Notes: generated by a model not told the origin, from the letters alone. A DNA stretch of 64,000 nucleotides from Glycomyces luteolus (GCF_027622875.1 NZ_JAPZVP010000009.1:36091-100090); one strand, 5' to 3'. Shown: positions 8,403 to 16,930, counted from the first letter of the stretch. A program made the numbers and translations.

Positions 8403-9494
8403 TCAATCCTGCAGTTCCCATGTGCCGCAGTCTTGCGAATTGAAGCCTTGGTCCGACGAATCGATGGTGACGGTGGCTTGCAGTCCCGGTTCGACGTTGC
8501 CGTTGGCGATGATGTCGTCGAGTTCGCCGCTGAAGCCGCTGAGCCGCTCCCAGTAGCAGCCGAATGATTCATCGGGGACCGTTGTCGAGTAGGTCCCGGG
8601 CTCGATGTCCTCACCCACCGTCCAAATCCCATCGCCGAACGAGCCATCCGAGGCGCCGCCGGAGTCCTCCTGCGGTTCGGATTCGGCCGGCAACCATGTG
8701 CCGCAGTCTTGCGAATTGAAGCCTTGGTCCGACGAATCGATGGTGACGGTGGCTTGCAGTCCCGGTTCGACGTTGCCGTTGGCGATGATGTCGTCGAGTT
8801 CGCCGCTGAAGCCGCTGAGCCGCTCCCAGTAGCAGCCGAATGATTCATCGGGGACCGTTGTCGAGTAGGTCCCGGGCTCGATGTCCTCACCCACCGTCCA
8901 AATCCCATCGCCGAACGAGCCATCCGACGCTCCGCCGGAGTCTTCCTCCGCTTCGGGACTTGTGGTGGGTTCCTCGGTGGGTTCTGCGCTGGTGGTGGGT
9001 TCCTCGTTCGGTTCTGCGCTGGTGGTGGCCTCTTCGGTCGGTTCTTCGCTGGTTGTAGCCTCCTCGGTCGGTTCCGGCCTGGTCGTCGGCTCCTCGGTCG
9101 GTTCTTCGCTGGTGGTGGGCTCCTCGGTCGGTTCCGGCCTGGTCGTCGGCTCAATCGTTCGCGATGGCGCATCAGCGCTGTCTTCGTAGTCCGCGGCATC
9201 GAACGTCGCGCCCGTGATCGCCCCGGAAATGATCATTCCCAGCGCGGCGAGTGAGATGCCGATGATCGCCATGACCTTGTGCGACTTAAGGATGCCGATG
9301 ATGCCGAGCACGATCGCGGCGGCCGCGAACAGACCGCCGACGACGAGGCCGACCAGCGGAATGAGTCCGAACAGCAGTGCGGCGCCGCCGAAGACGACGG
9401 CGAGCAGCGAAATGGTTCTGGGCCGCCCCGATTGCGCGGGAGGGCCGTAGTAGGGCGGGCCGGAAGACGGGGGCGGGTTGGGTACCTGGGTCAT
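8403..9494 (-). CDS. Membrane-anchored surface protein with duplicated C-terminal domain
   Basis: 363 residues. A Pro/Gly/Tyr-rich N-terminus is followed by two membrane helices with a short turn (DUF4190-like: ISLLAVVFGGAALLFGLIPL and KVMAIIGISLAALGMIISGA), then a Pro/Thr/Glu repeat stalk, then two nearly identical copies of a 92-residue domain containing GDGIWTVGEDIEPGTYSTT and CYWERLSGFSGELDDI. That domain is common on actinobacterial cell-surface proteins and carries two Cys per copy that could pair. The start at 9494 is fixed by a GGAGG Shine-Dalgarno sequence 6 bp upstream; the longer frame lacks one. Role unknown, probably cell surface. Confidence 0.8.
   Translation of the reverse strand: MTQVPNPPPSSGPPYYGPPAQSGRPRTISLLAVVFGGAALLFGLIPLVGLVVGGLFAAAAIVLGIIGILKSHKVMAIIGISLAALGMIISGAITGATFDAADYEDSADAPSRTIEPTTRPEPTEEPTTSEEPTEEPTTRPEPTEEATTSEEPTEEATTSAEPNEEPTTSAEPTEEPTTSPEAEEDSGGASDGSFGDGIWTVGEDIEPGTYSTTVPDESFGCYWERLSGFSGELDDIIANGNVEPGLQATVTIDSSDQGFNSQDCGTWLPAESEPQEDSGGASDGSFGDGIWTVGEDIEPGTYSTTVPDESFGCYWERLSGFSGELDDIIANGNVEPGLQATVTIDSSDQGFNSQDCGTWELQD
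8419..8943 (-). repeat. Tandem 276-bp intragenic duplication
   Basis: Bases 8419-8667 and 8695-8943 are almost identical, offset by exactly 276 bp (92 codons), so both copies stay in frame. The few differences I see are near the ends (for example GAGGCG versus GACGCT). Such identity at synonymous positions indicates a recent duplication or gene conversion. Confidence 0.9.
8957..9153 (-). repeat. Degenerate 30-bp repeats coding a Pro-Thr-Glu stalk
   Basis: About six in-frame copies of a 30-bp unit encode variants of EPTEEPTTSE. The segment links the membrane helices to the duplicated surface domains and probably spans the cell wall. The unit number is likely to vary between strains. Confidence 0.8.
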
Positions 9495-9815
9495 GATGCA
9501 CCTCCGAGAGATTCGGTCAGCAGGTAGCGCCCAGTGACTCCAGAAGAGCATGGAATGCCCGGCCGGTCAGGGATACCGGGCCTATCCCAGGGCAGCCTCG
9601 ACTGAGGTGACGCCGACCTTGCAGGCTCGTTGGCCGCGCTCGGCTCGAGGGCGTTCCCGCCCCGATGTCGGGACCTTCGCAACGCGGCTCATACGACCCA
9701 GGCCCCCGGAAGGGCGGCCTGGAAGCGTGTTCCACGGCCTGACCTCGGTCACTGCACGTGCCGAGGGCCGGTCGAGTAAGATTGCCTCGGCTCGCCGGGA
9801 TACCGGCGCTGACCA

Positions 9816-9892
9816 GCCGGTGTAGCTTTAATTGGCAGAGCAGCTGATTTGTAATCAGCAGGTTGCGGGTTCGAGTCCTGTCACCGGCTCCA
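9816..9892 (+). tRNA. tRNA-Thr (anticodon TGT), CCA encoded
   Basis: The acceptor stem GCCGGTG pairs with CACCGGC, followed by T and an encoded CCA. The anticodon stem is GCTGA/TCAGC with loop TTTGTAA, giving anticodon TGT (Thr, codon ACA). The T-arm is GCGGG-TTCGAGT-CCTGT. G1-C72 and C2-G71 fit threonine identity. The D-arm, GCTT-TAATTGGCA-GAGC, has one more loop base than the common form. A terminator follows directly. Confidence 0.95.
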
Positions 9893-9894
9893 TC

Positions 9895-9918
9895 GCCCGA
9901 CCTTTGGTCGGGCATTTT
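9895..9918 (+). terminator. Intrinsic terminator of tRNA-Thr
   Basis: Perfect 8-bp stem GCCCGACC, loop TTT, GGTCGGGC, followed by ATTTTT, beginning 2 bp after the CCA end. Confidence 0.92.
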
Positions 9919-9930
9919 TCTCGTCCAAGT

Positions 9931-10881
9931 TCAGCTTTCGGAATCGTGGGGTGTGGGCCGGCGGCACCAGGTTCGGGCGTCAGCGGTCGCCAACGAGGCG
10001 ATGAGGGCGAGCGGGACCAGGCAGAGCAGAGCCAGGACCAGCCAGCGGTTGGTGCCTTCTTCGATGAGGTTCAGGATCGCGGTGATGATGAGGCAGGCCG
10101 CGTACGCCGCTGCGAGGGCGAGGGTGCCCCAGCGGGCCCAGTTCCGGTGGTATGAGAAGGCGATGTTCAAGGCGCCGTGGACGATTGCGAGAACGATGAC
10201 CGCCCCCGCCGCCCAGGCCGCGCGCTCCTCGGCGAGGTTCGCTTCGTCGGCCGCCAGCGCGAGGATCACGGTCGCGCCGACGTAGAGGGCGATGCCGGTG
10301 GCGGCCCAGAGGATGAGCAGTGAGGCCACGACCTGGTGGGGCGGCTGGGCGGCGGTGCCGATCTTGGGGCTGTGGCGGGGTGCGTCGCAGTCGCACCAGT
10401 CGCGTGCGGGGCGCAGGAGCAGGAGCACGAGGAGCAGGGCGAACAGGAGGGTGCCGGCGGTGCCGGTTCCCGGGTTCAGCCCGACTCCGGTGAGGAGTGC
10501 GGCGGCGAGGGCGATCGCGGTCGTGATGAGGACGATGTGTCGTGCCCAGCCGCGGCCGCTGCGGACTTTGATCGCGAGGAGTCCGAAGAGGACGGCGACG
10601 GCCGCGATGAGGGCCGGTTCGATGAATTCGAGTGGGCTCCAGGCGCCTGCGTAGCGCACGCTGACTTCGAAGGAGGTGGCCACTGCCGACACGGTGGCGA
10701 CCCAGGCGGTCAGGGTCGCGAGCAGCCAGAGGAGTGCGATCGCGATGAGGACGGTCGCGGGGGTGCGCGGCTTCGGCGCTGCTGCCGCCGGAGGCTCGGG
10801 CGGTTCGGGCGGCGTCGCGGGCGGCTCGGTCGGTGACGGCGACTCGGATCCGGGCGGTTCGGGTGGTTCGGCTCGGTCCAT
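9931..10881 (-). CDS. Proline-rich multi-pass membrane protein
   Basis: 316 residues. The first 40 are Pro/Glu/Ser-rich (repeated PPEPPEPP), probably a flexible cytoplasmic tail. The rest holds about eight hydrophobic segments, starting with TVLIAIALLWLLATLTAWVA. No enzyme motif is recognised. It stands alone, converging on the tRNA-Thr terminator. Function unknown. Confidence 0.7.
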   Translation of the reverse strand: MDRAEPPEPPGSESPSPTEPPATPPEPPEPPAAAAPKPRTPATVLIAIALLWLLATLTAWVATVSAVATSFEVSVRYAGAWSPLEFIEPALIAAVAVLFGLLAIKVRSGRGWARHIVLITTAIALAAALLTGVGLNPGTGTAGTLLFALLLVLLLLRPARDWCDCDAPRHSPKIGTAAQPPHQVVASLLILWAATGIALYVGATVILALAADEANLAEERAAWAAGAVIVLAIVHGALNIAFSYHRNWARWGTLALAAAYAACLIITAILNLIEEGTNRWLVLALLCLVPLALIASLATADARTWCRRPTPHDSES

Positions 10882-11211
10882 GTTGCGGCTTTCCCTGGGC
10901 TGTGGGCGATTGGCGATGGGATCCCTTCTGACGTTAGGGCATTCGGCCCGCCGGCACCACCTGCACGAGCGGTCGACGCCGGTCGGGACGCGGGTGTGGC
11001 TCGTGTTGTGTCGAGTGTCGGACCCGTGTGGGAGAGTCGTCCCATTTCTTCGGTTGGTCGGAGGTGGATGCGGGTGGGAAGGGGCATGCCCTATGTCCCG
11101 CTCGGCACGCCGAGCGGGACCGCCCCGAGGGGCAAGACGGTGCGGCGCCGGTTCGCGGCCGAGCGCCGCCAGCGCCCCGGCGTTTCAGCCACCAGGCGCG
11201 CTGTCCGCCTC
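10882..11211. other. Intergenic region downstream of the methyltransferase gene
   Basis: 330 bp without a supportable gene. It holds the promoter side of the leftward membrane protein gene and a strong hairpin at 11095-11120. Nothing else stands out. Confidence 0.5.
11095..11120 (-). terminator. Palindromic hairpin downstream of the DNA methyltransferase gene
   Basis: GTCCCGCTCGGC-AC-GCCGAGCGGGAC, a 12-bp perfect inverted repeat about 90 bp past the methyltransferase stop. There is no T-run; a terminator role is inferred from position. Confidence 0.45.
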
Positions 11212-12936
11212 TCAGTCCTCCACCGTCGCCGTGCCCGCGACCAGGCCCGCTGCGGCTTCTGCCGCGAGGGCTTCCGCCTCAGCCTCCGCTTGGGCGAGGG
11301 CCGCACGCAGGTCTTCGAGCGCGGCGTAGGCCGCGCCGCGTCGCTGCTGGTCGGCGAGCGTGAGTCTCGGGATCTTGACCGAGAGCAGGCGCCGCTTCGC
11401 GCCGGTGGCGGTGCGCTTGGCCGCGGTCGGGAGGCGGGCCGCGAGGGCGGCGGCGATCCAGCCGAGGTCGACCGTCGGTTCGCAGCTCACGGTCCATTGG
11501 GTCTCGGTGGCCTCGCCGCGCCAGCCGAGGCGCACCTGCGGTTCGCCGACGGGGTCGACGATGACGCACTTGACGTCGCCGGCCTTGCCGGACGCGGGTT
11601 CGGCACCGCCTCCCGGGGCGATGATCAGGTGGCCGTCGCGTTCGAGGTCGGCGAGGCTCGTCTCCGGGGCGCTCTCCTCGGTGCCGGTGCCGAAGCGCGG
11701 CAACGGGTGCCGTGCGAGTTCGTTCAGGCGCCCGCCGAGGCCGGCGACCGATTCGGCGAGGCTGGCGGCGTCGGCGGCGGCGCTGGCGAGGTAGACGGCG
11801 GGGGAGATGTCGACGTCCTCGTCCCACAGGCGCATGAGCGGCACCGTGGTCGAGTCGGCGGTGGCGAGCGGCGCGTCGGGGGCGGCCGTGAACGACTGCC
11901 AGGCCTCGGCGAAGTCGCCGCCGCCGGAGACGAGGAGCTGGGTGGTCTCGCCGCAGGGGGCGAGGATCCAGATGTGCGCCTTGGCCTCAGGGGAGTCGAC
12001 GACGGCGCGCAGCGCGCCCCAGCGCAGTAGCTCGGAGCGGATGCGCCGCCCGGTGCGGCGGTGCGCGACCTGGGCGGGCATGCGTACGACGGCGTGGCCG
12101 CCGGGGGCGAGGAGCGCGACGCAGTGCAGGGCCCAGGCGAGTTCGGGTTCGGTGCGGGGCGGGGTGCCGTAGGCGAGGCGCGGGTCGTCGCCGACCGCGT
12201 ACTGGTTCGCGCCGCCGTCCTTGACGTTGAAGGGCGGGTCGCACACGACCAGGTCGTAGCGTTCGGCCGGGACGGGCTGCAGGAGTGAGTCGCCGACGCG
12301 CGCAGTCACTTCGGCGCCTTCGTCGAGGAGCCGCAGGCGCTGTTCGGCGATCGCGGCGCGGGACGCGGAGAGGTCGTGTCCGCTGAGGACGCGGCAGGGG
12401 CCGGTGCGCCGTGCGACTTCGGCGAGGAGGTCCCCTTCGTCGCAGGCCGGGTCGTGGACCGCGGGGGTCGGGGTGCCCGCGGTGACGACGGCGGCGATGT
12501 CGGCCAGTGGTGCGATGCCCGGCGGGACGCCGGTGCCGGCGGCTTCGCGGGCGCGTTCGATGAAGAACTCGAAGAGCGCTGAAGCGGGCGTCTCGCGGCG
12601 CAAGTCCTTGAGCTCCTTGGCGATCGCGGGTTCGCCGCTGCCGTCGAAGGCCGCCGCGACCGCGCCGAGGGCGGCTTCGGCGGTCGGGTGGGTTCCCGCG
12701 AGTGCGAACCAGAGGCGGTCGGCGCCGGTGATGTGCAGTGCCCGGCCGTGCCGTTCGGCCCATTGCTCGAGTTCGTGGAGTGCGAAGCGGGGGCGCCGGG
12801 CCGATTCGTCTACGGGGGAGGGGAAGTCGGGCTCGCGTCGGCGCCAGTTGCTGACGGCGTTGCGGCCGACGCCCGAGAGGCGGGCGAGGTCGGTCAGCGT
12901 GATGGTCTCGCCTGAGCTGGCGTCACGGGTGGTCAT
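11212..12936 (-). CDS. HTH-containing N6-adenine-type DNA methyltransferase (HsdM-like), orphan
   Basis: 574 residues. Residues 11-60 form a MerR/AlpA-like helix-turn-helix (TLTDLARLSGVGRNAVSNWR). A helical stretch typical of HsdM N-termini follows. The SAM motif I variant DPACDEG is at 162-168 and the catalytic DPPF at 233-236 (VCDPPFNVKDGG). The C-terminal 200 residues resemble a target-recognition region with a final coiled helix. No restriction or specificity subunit is nearby, so it is an orphan and may methylate DNA for regulation. The start at 12936 has a GGGGAG Shine-Dalgarno sequence; the much longer upstream frame is not translated sense. Confidence 0.8.
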   Translation of the reverse strand: MTTRDASSGETITLTDLARLSGVGRNAVSNWRRREPDFPSPVDESARRPRFALHELEQWAERHGRALHITGADRLWFALAGTHPTAEAALGAVAAAFDGSGEPAIAKELKDLRRETPASALFEFFIERAREAAGTGVPPGIAPLADIAAVVTAGTPTPAVHDPACDEGDLLAEVARRTGPCRVLSGHDLSASRAAIAEQRLRLLDEGAEVTARVGDSLLQPVPAERYDLVVCDPPFNVKDGGANQYAVGDDPRLAYGTPPRTEPELAWALHCVALLAPGGHAVVRMPAQVAHRRTGRRIRSELLRWGALRAVVDSPEAKAHIWILAPCGETTQLLVSGGGDFAEAWQSFTAAPDAPLATADSTTVPLMRLWDEDVDISPAVYLASAAADAASLAESVAGLGGRLNELARHPLPRFGTGTEESAPETSLADLERDGHLIIAPGGGAEPASGKAGDVKCVIVDPVGEPQVRLGWRGEATETQWTVSCEPTVDLGWIAAALAARLPTAAKRTATGAKRRLLSVKIPRLTLADQQRRGAAYAALEDLRAALAQAEAEAEALAAEAAAGLVAGTATVED

Positions 12937-13066
12937 GCGGCTCCCCTGTCTGGATTTATCGAATCGTAACCCACCCCGCGTTGCGGAGGCTCGACACAGT
13001 CTATTAGTCTCGTGAAGTGAGTTCACAAGACCTGAACGACGAACACCACTCCACAGAAGGTAGATC

Positions 13067-13678
13067 ATGAACCTCGAATTCCCCGAGATCTCCAAGCGGC
13101 TCCTCGCCGCCTCCGGCGCCGGCCTCATCGCCCTCGCGGCCCTCTCCGCTTGCGGCGCTGAAGACACGGGCTCGGGCGACACCTCGAACACCGCCGACGA
13201 GGCCGCCACTGAAGCGGCCGCTGAAGAAGAAGCCGCCTCCACCGGCGATGGCACCAGCCCCGACGCCCCGCTCGCCGCGGGCTCCACCATCGAGGTCGCC
13301 GACTGGAGCGTCACCGCCCCCGAGGCCACCCTCGACGCGACCGACGCGATCCTCGCGGCCGACGAGTTCAACGCGGCCCCGGCCGACGGCTTCCAGCAGA
13401 GCCTCATCACCCTCGAGGGCACCTACAACGGCACCGAGACCGGCTCCCTGTGGCTCGACGTGACCTTCGGCGTCTGGGCCGACGGCACCTTCTACGACAG
13501 CATCGACTGCATGAACACCGTCGAGAACGAGATCACCCTCGTCCCGGACGTCTCCAGCGGCGCCACCTCCACGGGCTCGGCCTGCGTCGAGGTCCCCGCG
13601 GATGCCGAGTCCTACCTCCTCTACTTCGAGGACGTCCTGAGCATGGACGGCACCCAGTACTTCGTCGAGATCGGCTGA
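13067..13678 (+). CDS. Secreted lipoprotein, DUF4352-like
   Basis: 203 residues. A lipoprotein signal peptide ends in the lipobox LSAC with the lipidated Cys29. A Glu/Ala-rich linker (about 30-60) leads to a beta-rich domain with IEVADWSVTAPEATLDATDA, similar to the DUF4352 fold (immunoglobulin-like domain of surface lipoproteins). Two further cysteines (in SIDCMN and GSACVEV) may form a disulfide. It is divergent from the methyltransferase gene. The next lipoprotein shares its MNL...RLLA signal-peptide style but not the rest. Confidence 0.75.
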   Translation: MNLEFPEISKRLLAASGAGLIALAALSACGAEDTGSGDTSNTADEAATEAAAEEEAASTGDGTSPDAPLAAGSTIEVADWSVTAPEATLDATDAILAADEFNAAPADGFQQSLITLEGTYNGTETGSLWLDVTFGVWADGTFYDSIDCMNTVENEITLVPDVSSGATSTGSACVEVPADAESYLLYFEDVLSMDGTQYFVEIG

Positions 13679-13979
13679 GTACCCACGGACCGGAGGGCGC
13701 GGCGACCATTGGGCGGAACCCGCGTCCTCCTTTGCACCCCAAGGCGAACGACGAACCATTTGGGGTTCCTTCCGGCTTGACCGAATTGCAACCATTGTGA
13801 TCCTCGCCATGAATGCCGCGACGCGGTTTCACGGCCGTCGAGAACTCCCAGGTCACGACCGGGACGACCGCTGGGGTAACGATCCCTGACGCCTCAGTAG
13901 TTGAGTCTCTCCCATATCGTCACGCTGAATTCCCATACACCGCCTCACCCGATCGGCGGTGACCCACAGAAAGCAGCTC
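13679..13979. other. Intergenic region between two lipoprotein genes
   Basis: About 300 bp without a gene. A weak hairpin ACCCCAA/TTGGGGT (13736-13766) may end the first lipoprotein transcript. A second hairpin, CACCGCC/GGCGGTG (13938-13961), lies 18 bp before the next start codon and would sit in its mRNA leader. Confidence 0.45.
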
Positions 13980-14702
13980 ATGAACCTCAACACCGAGACC
14001 TTCGGCCCCATCCGCCGACTCCTCGCCGTCGGCGGCATTGCTCTCGCGGGCAGCGTCGCCCTCTCCGGCTGCGGCATCCTCGAGGACGCCGCCTCCGACA
14101 GCGCGACCGACAACGAGGTCAGCGACGAGCAGGTCGACGCCGTCGCGGACGCCAAGGTGGGCGACTGCCTGCCTGAAGAAATGATCAGCGCCGACCCGTC
14201 GGTCTTCGCCGTCGACTGTTCCGACCCGACCGCGTTCTGGACCATCACCGCGTTCGAGGCCGACCCGGGCCTCACCGCCGCGTCCGACGGCTCCAGCCTC
14301 ACCGACCCGCAGCCGATCTTCGACATGTGCGGCGAGGAAGTCGGCGCCCAGATCCCGGGCGCGACCTGGACCGACTGGAGCATGGTCTACGACCAGACCA
14401 CCCTCGAGGTCAACTACATCTTCTGCGTCGAGGCGAACGGCAACCCGAGCACCGAAGGCGTCACGCCGACGGTGCCCGCGAACGAGGGCGAGTGCACCCT
14501 CACCGCCACCACCCAGTGGAACTACGGCACCATCGACTGCGCCGCCGGCGACGCCGCGATCACCAGCGTCATCGAAGTGCCCCAGGCCGAGTGGGAGACC
14601 GTCGACGTCGACGCCCTCGCCACGGAAGAGTGCACCGGCTCCTCGTACTTCGGCGCCGAAGACCAGTTCGCCCGCACCGCTGCGGTCTTCTGCCTCGAGT
14701 AG
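13980..14702 (+). CDS. Secreted lipoprotein, LppU/septum-formation-like
   Basis: 240 residues. The lipobox LSGC places the lipidated Cys at residue 31. After an acidic linker, the pattern KVGDCLPEE...FAVDCSD...FDMCGEE...YIFCVEA resembles the cysteine-rich domain of LppU/Septum_form family lipoproteins, with four to six cysteines suited to disulfides. The exact role is unknown. I placed the start at the ATG that gives a proper signal peptide (MNLNTETFGPIRRLLA), not seven codons upstream. Confidence 0.72.
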   Translation: MNLNTETFGPIRRLLAVGGIALAGSVALSGCGILEDAASDSATDNEVSDEQVDAVADAKVGDCLPEEMISADPSVFAVDCSDPTAFWTITAFEADPGLTAASDGSSLTDPQPIFDMCGEEVGAQIPGATWTDWSMVYDQTTLEVNYIFCVEANGNPSTEGVTPTVPANEGECTLTATTQWNYGTIDCAAGDAAITSVIEVPQAEWETVDVDALATEECTGSSYFGAEDQFARTAAVFCLE

Positions 14703-14741
14703 GACACCACCGGGCCCCCCGGCCCGGCGCGCACTGCTTTG

Positions 14742-14773
14742 AAGGCCCCGAGACGCCGTCTCGGGGCCTTTCA
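14742..14773. terminator. Bidirectional terminator between convergent genes
   Basis: AAGGCCCCGAGAC, loop GCC, GTCTCGGGGCCTT is a 13-bp perfect stem ending in TT(T), midway between the rightward lipoprotein stop (14702) and the leftward HhH gene stop (14784). The A and T flanks suit termination in both directions. Confidence 0.88.
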
Positions 14774-14783
14774 CCTTGCCCTG

Positions 14784-15494
14784 CTAGGGAATGAAGACGC
14801 AGTACTCGCGCAGATGATGCTCGAAGGTCGGGCTGATCTCGATCACCAGCATCACCTCGCCGAGACTGCCGAACGGCCCCGACTGCGCCACCCAGTCCTG
14901 GATCTGCCGGGCGCTGCGCTCGGTCACCCCCGGCAGCGACATCAGCACCGGCAGCGGCGCGTGGTTGAGGTCGACGAGGCCGCCGTCGTCGAACTGGCGC
15001 GGCAGGTCCGGCCGCCCGATGCCGAGCCGCTTGGCCAGCATCGGATCCGCCTCCGCCGTGCGCCGGGCCTGGTCGCGGAGCTTCCGCGCCCGGTCCACGA
15101 CCTCGGCGCTCGACAAGCGCGCCACCGGCACCTGCAGCCGCGCGGGCGGCGCCCACACCGCCGAGCGGATCAGCAGCAGTTGCACGGTCGAGGCCAGCGA
15201 CGTGACGCTCAGCGAGACCGTGAAGATCACGTCGACCCACAGCGGCGGGTACTCCCCGAACGAGCCGATCACCGAGCACGCGGCGATCAAGAGCGAGGAA
15301 TGCACCACGAGCGCGAGGATCGTCCAGGTGTCGCGCCGCCGCGCCAGCGCGGTGGCGAACGCGATCGGCGCACCGAAACCGCAAGTGAGCAAAGGCATCA
15401 GGGCCCAGAGGTAGGTGCCGATGGTGGCGAGGCGGCGCCGGTTGCGGGTCTTCACTTCGTCGACGGGCGGGATGTAGGGACCGAGGGCGGTCAT
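14784..15494 (-). CDS. Membrane protein with C-terminal helix-hairpin-helix (ComEA-like)
   Basis: 236 residues. Three or four membrane segments fill residues 20-115 (for example YLWALMPLLTCGFGAPIAFA). The C-terminal 65 residues hold a helix-hairpin-helix pair, DLNHAPLPVLMSLPGVTERS followed by AVAQSG-like turns, as in ComEA and other DNA-binding proteins; in membrane proteins of this shape the HhH may bind protein instead. Its ATG overlaps the kinase stop by 4 bp (ATGA), so the two are translationally coupled and likely act together. Function unknown. Confidence 0.75.
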   Translation of the reverse strand: MTALGPYIPPVDEVKTRNRRRLATIGTYLWALMPLLTCGFGAPIAFATALARRRDTWTILALVVHSSLLIAACSVIGSFGEYPPLWVDVIFTVSLSVTSLASTVQLLLIRSAVWAPPARLQVPVARLSSAEVVDRARKLRDQARRTAEADPMLAKRLGIGRPDLPRQFDDGGLVDLNHAPLPVLMSLPGVTERSARQIQDWVAQSGPFGSLGEVMLVIEISPTFEHHLREYCVFIP

Positions 15495-16930
15495 CGAGGA
15501 GGACTCCCAGGCGAGGTGTGGGGCGCTACCGGCCATGCGGGACCCGCCTGGGGCGACGCGGTCCAGGTCCGCAGCAGCCGTTCGGCTTCGATGGTATCGG
15601 CATCGGCGGGGCCGAGCGCCGCGGCCATCTCGTGAACCACAGTGGTCAGTTCGCGGTGGGCTTCGGGGCCTCGGCCGACGACGGCGAGGAGGTCGGCGGC
15701 GACGCGGCGGGAGCGGAGGGTGGAGCGGGCGCGTTCGCCTTCGAGGCGGCGCTGGCGTTCGATGACGCTGGTGAGGCCGGTGAGTGCGCTGGCGGCGTTG
15801 CCAAGGGCCGCAAGGCATTGGGCGGCGCGCATCTGGCAGTGGAGGGCGAGTGCGGGGTCGGGGCTCTCGAAGTCCTTGGCGAGCGAGCGGAAGGCGCTGA
15901 GGGCGCCGTTGTAGTCGCCCATGCCGAAGGCGCGGTCGGCTGCGGCGATGCGTTCGCGCCGGTCGGGGGCGGCGGTGACGGGTCCTTGTGCGGCGGCGGC
16001 CGCTGCGACGCGCGCGGGGGCGAGGGGGGCGCGGAACGGCCAGGTGGGGTCGCCGCAGTCGGGTGCGGTGGCTTTGGAGGCGGGTGCGGCGGCGAGGAGC
16101 GCGGCGAGTCGCAGGTGGACGTGGGCGGCGTCGGAGCCGCGTTCGGCGGGTTCTTTGGAGAGGAGGCGCGAGACGAGTCCGTCGAGTTCGGCGGGCAGGT
16201 CGGGGCGGTGGCGGCGGACGGGGTCGGGGAGTTCTTTGAGGTGCGCGGTCTGGACTTCGTAGGCGGAGCCGCGGTCGGCGAAGAGCCGTTCGCCGGTGGC
16301 CATCTCGTAGAGGAGGGCGCCGAGGGCGTAGAGGTCGGCGGCGGGTCCGGCGGGTTGGGCGCGGATCTGCTCGGGGGCCATGTAGTTGAGGGTGCCGGGT
16401 TTGTCGCCGGTCATGGTGAGGCGTGAGACGTCGGGTTCGAGGACGGCGGCGATGCCGAAGTCGACGACGTGGACGAGTCCTTCGGGGCCGACGATGATGT
16501 TGGCGGGCTTGAGGTCGCGGTGCACGACCTGCTTCGCGTGGGCGGCGGCGAGGACGGAGGCGAGTTGCGCGCCGATGGCGAGGGTCCAGTCGCCGGGGAG
16601 GGCGCCGGTCTCGTCGAGGAGGTCGCGGAGGTTGAGGCCGGGGAGGTAGGCCATGACGAGGTAGAGCTCGCCGGAGTCCTCGTCGAGTCCGGCGTCGAAG
16701 ATCGCGGGGACGCCGGGGTGCTGGATCTGGGCGGTGACGCGGGCTTCGCGGCGGAAGCGGGCGGCGGCTTCGTGTTTCTGGGGTCCCTCGAGGAGGTCGG
16801 GTTTGACGACTTTGACGGCGACTTCGCGTTCGAGGTGCAGGTCGAGGCCTTGCCAGACGCGGCCCATGCCGCCGGCGCCGACCGGCCGGACGAGCCGGTA
16901 CCGGCCGCCGAAGACCTGGGGAGTGCTCAC
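15491..16930 (-). CDS. Serine/threonine protein kinase with C-terminal helical repeat region
   Basis: 479 residues. Hanks-type kinase: Gly loop GAGGMG at 18-23, catalytic Lys40, HRDLKPAN at 137-144 (the C-lobe Asp139), DFG at 157-159, and an APE-like MAPEQ at about 180. There is no transmembrane helix, unlike PknB. After residue 310 comes an Ala/Arg-rich helical region that looks like degenerate TPR repeats (for example FGMGDYNGALSAFRSLAKDF), a likely protein-binding part. It is the first gene of an operon with the membrane HhH protein, which could be its partner or substrate. Confidence 0.9.
   Translation of the reverse strand: MSTPQVFGGRYRLVRPVGAGGMGRVWQGLDLHLEREVAVKVVKPDLLEGPQKHEAAARFRREARVTAQIQHPGVPAIFDAGLDEDSGELYLVMAYLPGLNLRDLLDETGALPGDWTLAIGAQLASVLAAAHAKQVVHRDLKPANIIVGPEGLVHVVDFGIAAVLEPDVSRLTMTGDKPGTLNYMAPEQIRAQPAGPAADLYALGALLYEMATGERLFADRGSAYEVQTAHLKELPDPVRRHRPDLPAELDGLVSRLLSKEPAERGSDAAHVHLRLAALLAAAPASKATAPDCGDPTWPFRAPLAPARVAAAAAAQGPVTAAPDRRERIAAADRAFGMGDYNGALSAFRSLAKDFESPDPALALHCQMRAAQCLAALGNAASALTGLTSVIERQRRLEGERARSTLRSRRVAADLLAVVGRGPEAHRELTTVVHEMAAALGPADADTIEAERLLRTWTASPQAGPAWPVAPHTSPGSPPR

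Noticed and set aside
8957-9153. Possible CRISPR-like array
   Set aside because: The 30-bp repeats are contiguous, degenerate and encode an in-frame Pro-Thr-Glu stalk. There are no unique spacers.
9816-9892. tRNA-Thr as an attachment site for a genomic island
   Set aside because: No integrase gene and no repeat of the tRNA 3' end were found in the window. Flanking genes look native.
13012-13026. GTGAA-GTGAG-TTCAC, resembling a Rex half-site pair
   Set aside because: The spacer is five bases, not the four required by Rex, and the outer bases do not match. The neighbouring lipoprotein gives no functional support.
12937-13422. Extension of the methyltransferase frame upstream by 160 codons
   Set aside because: It overlaps the divergent lipoprotein gene and its promoter and has no methyltransferase content. 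The ATG at 12936 has a ribosome site.
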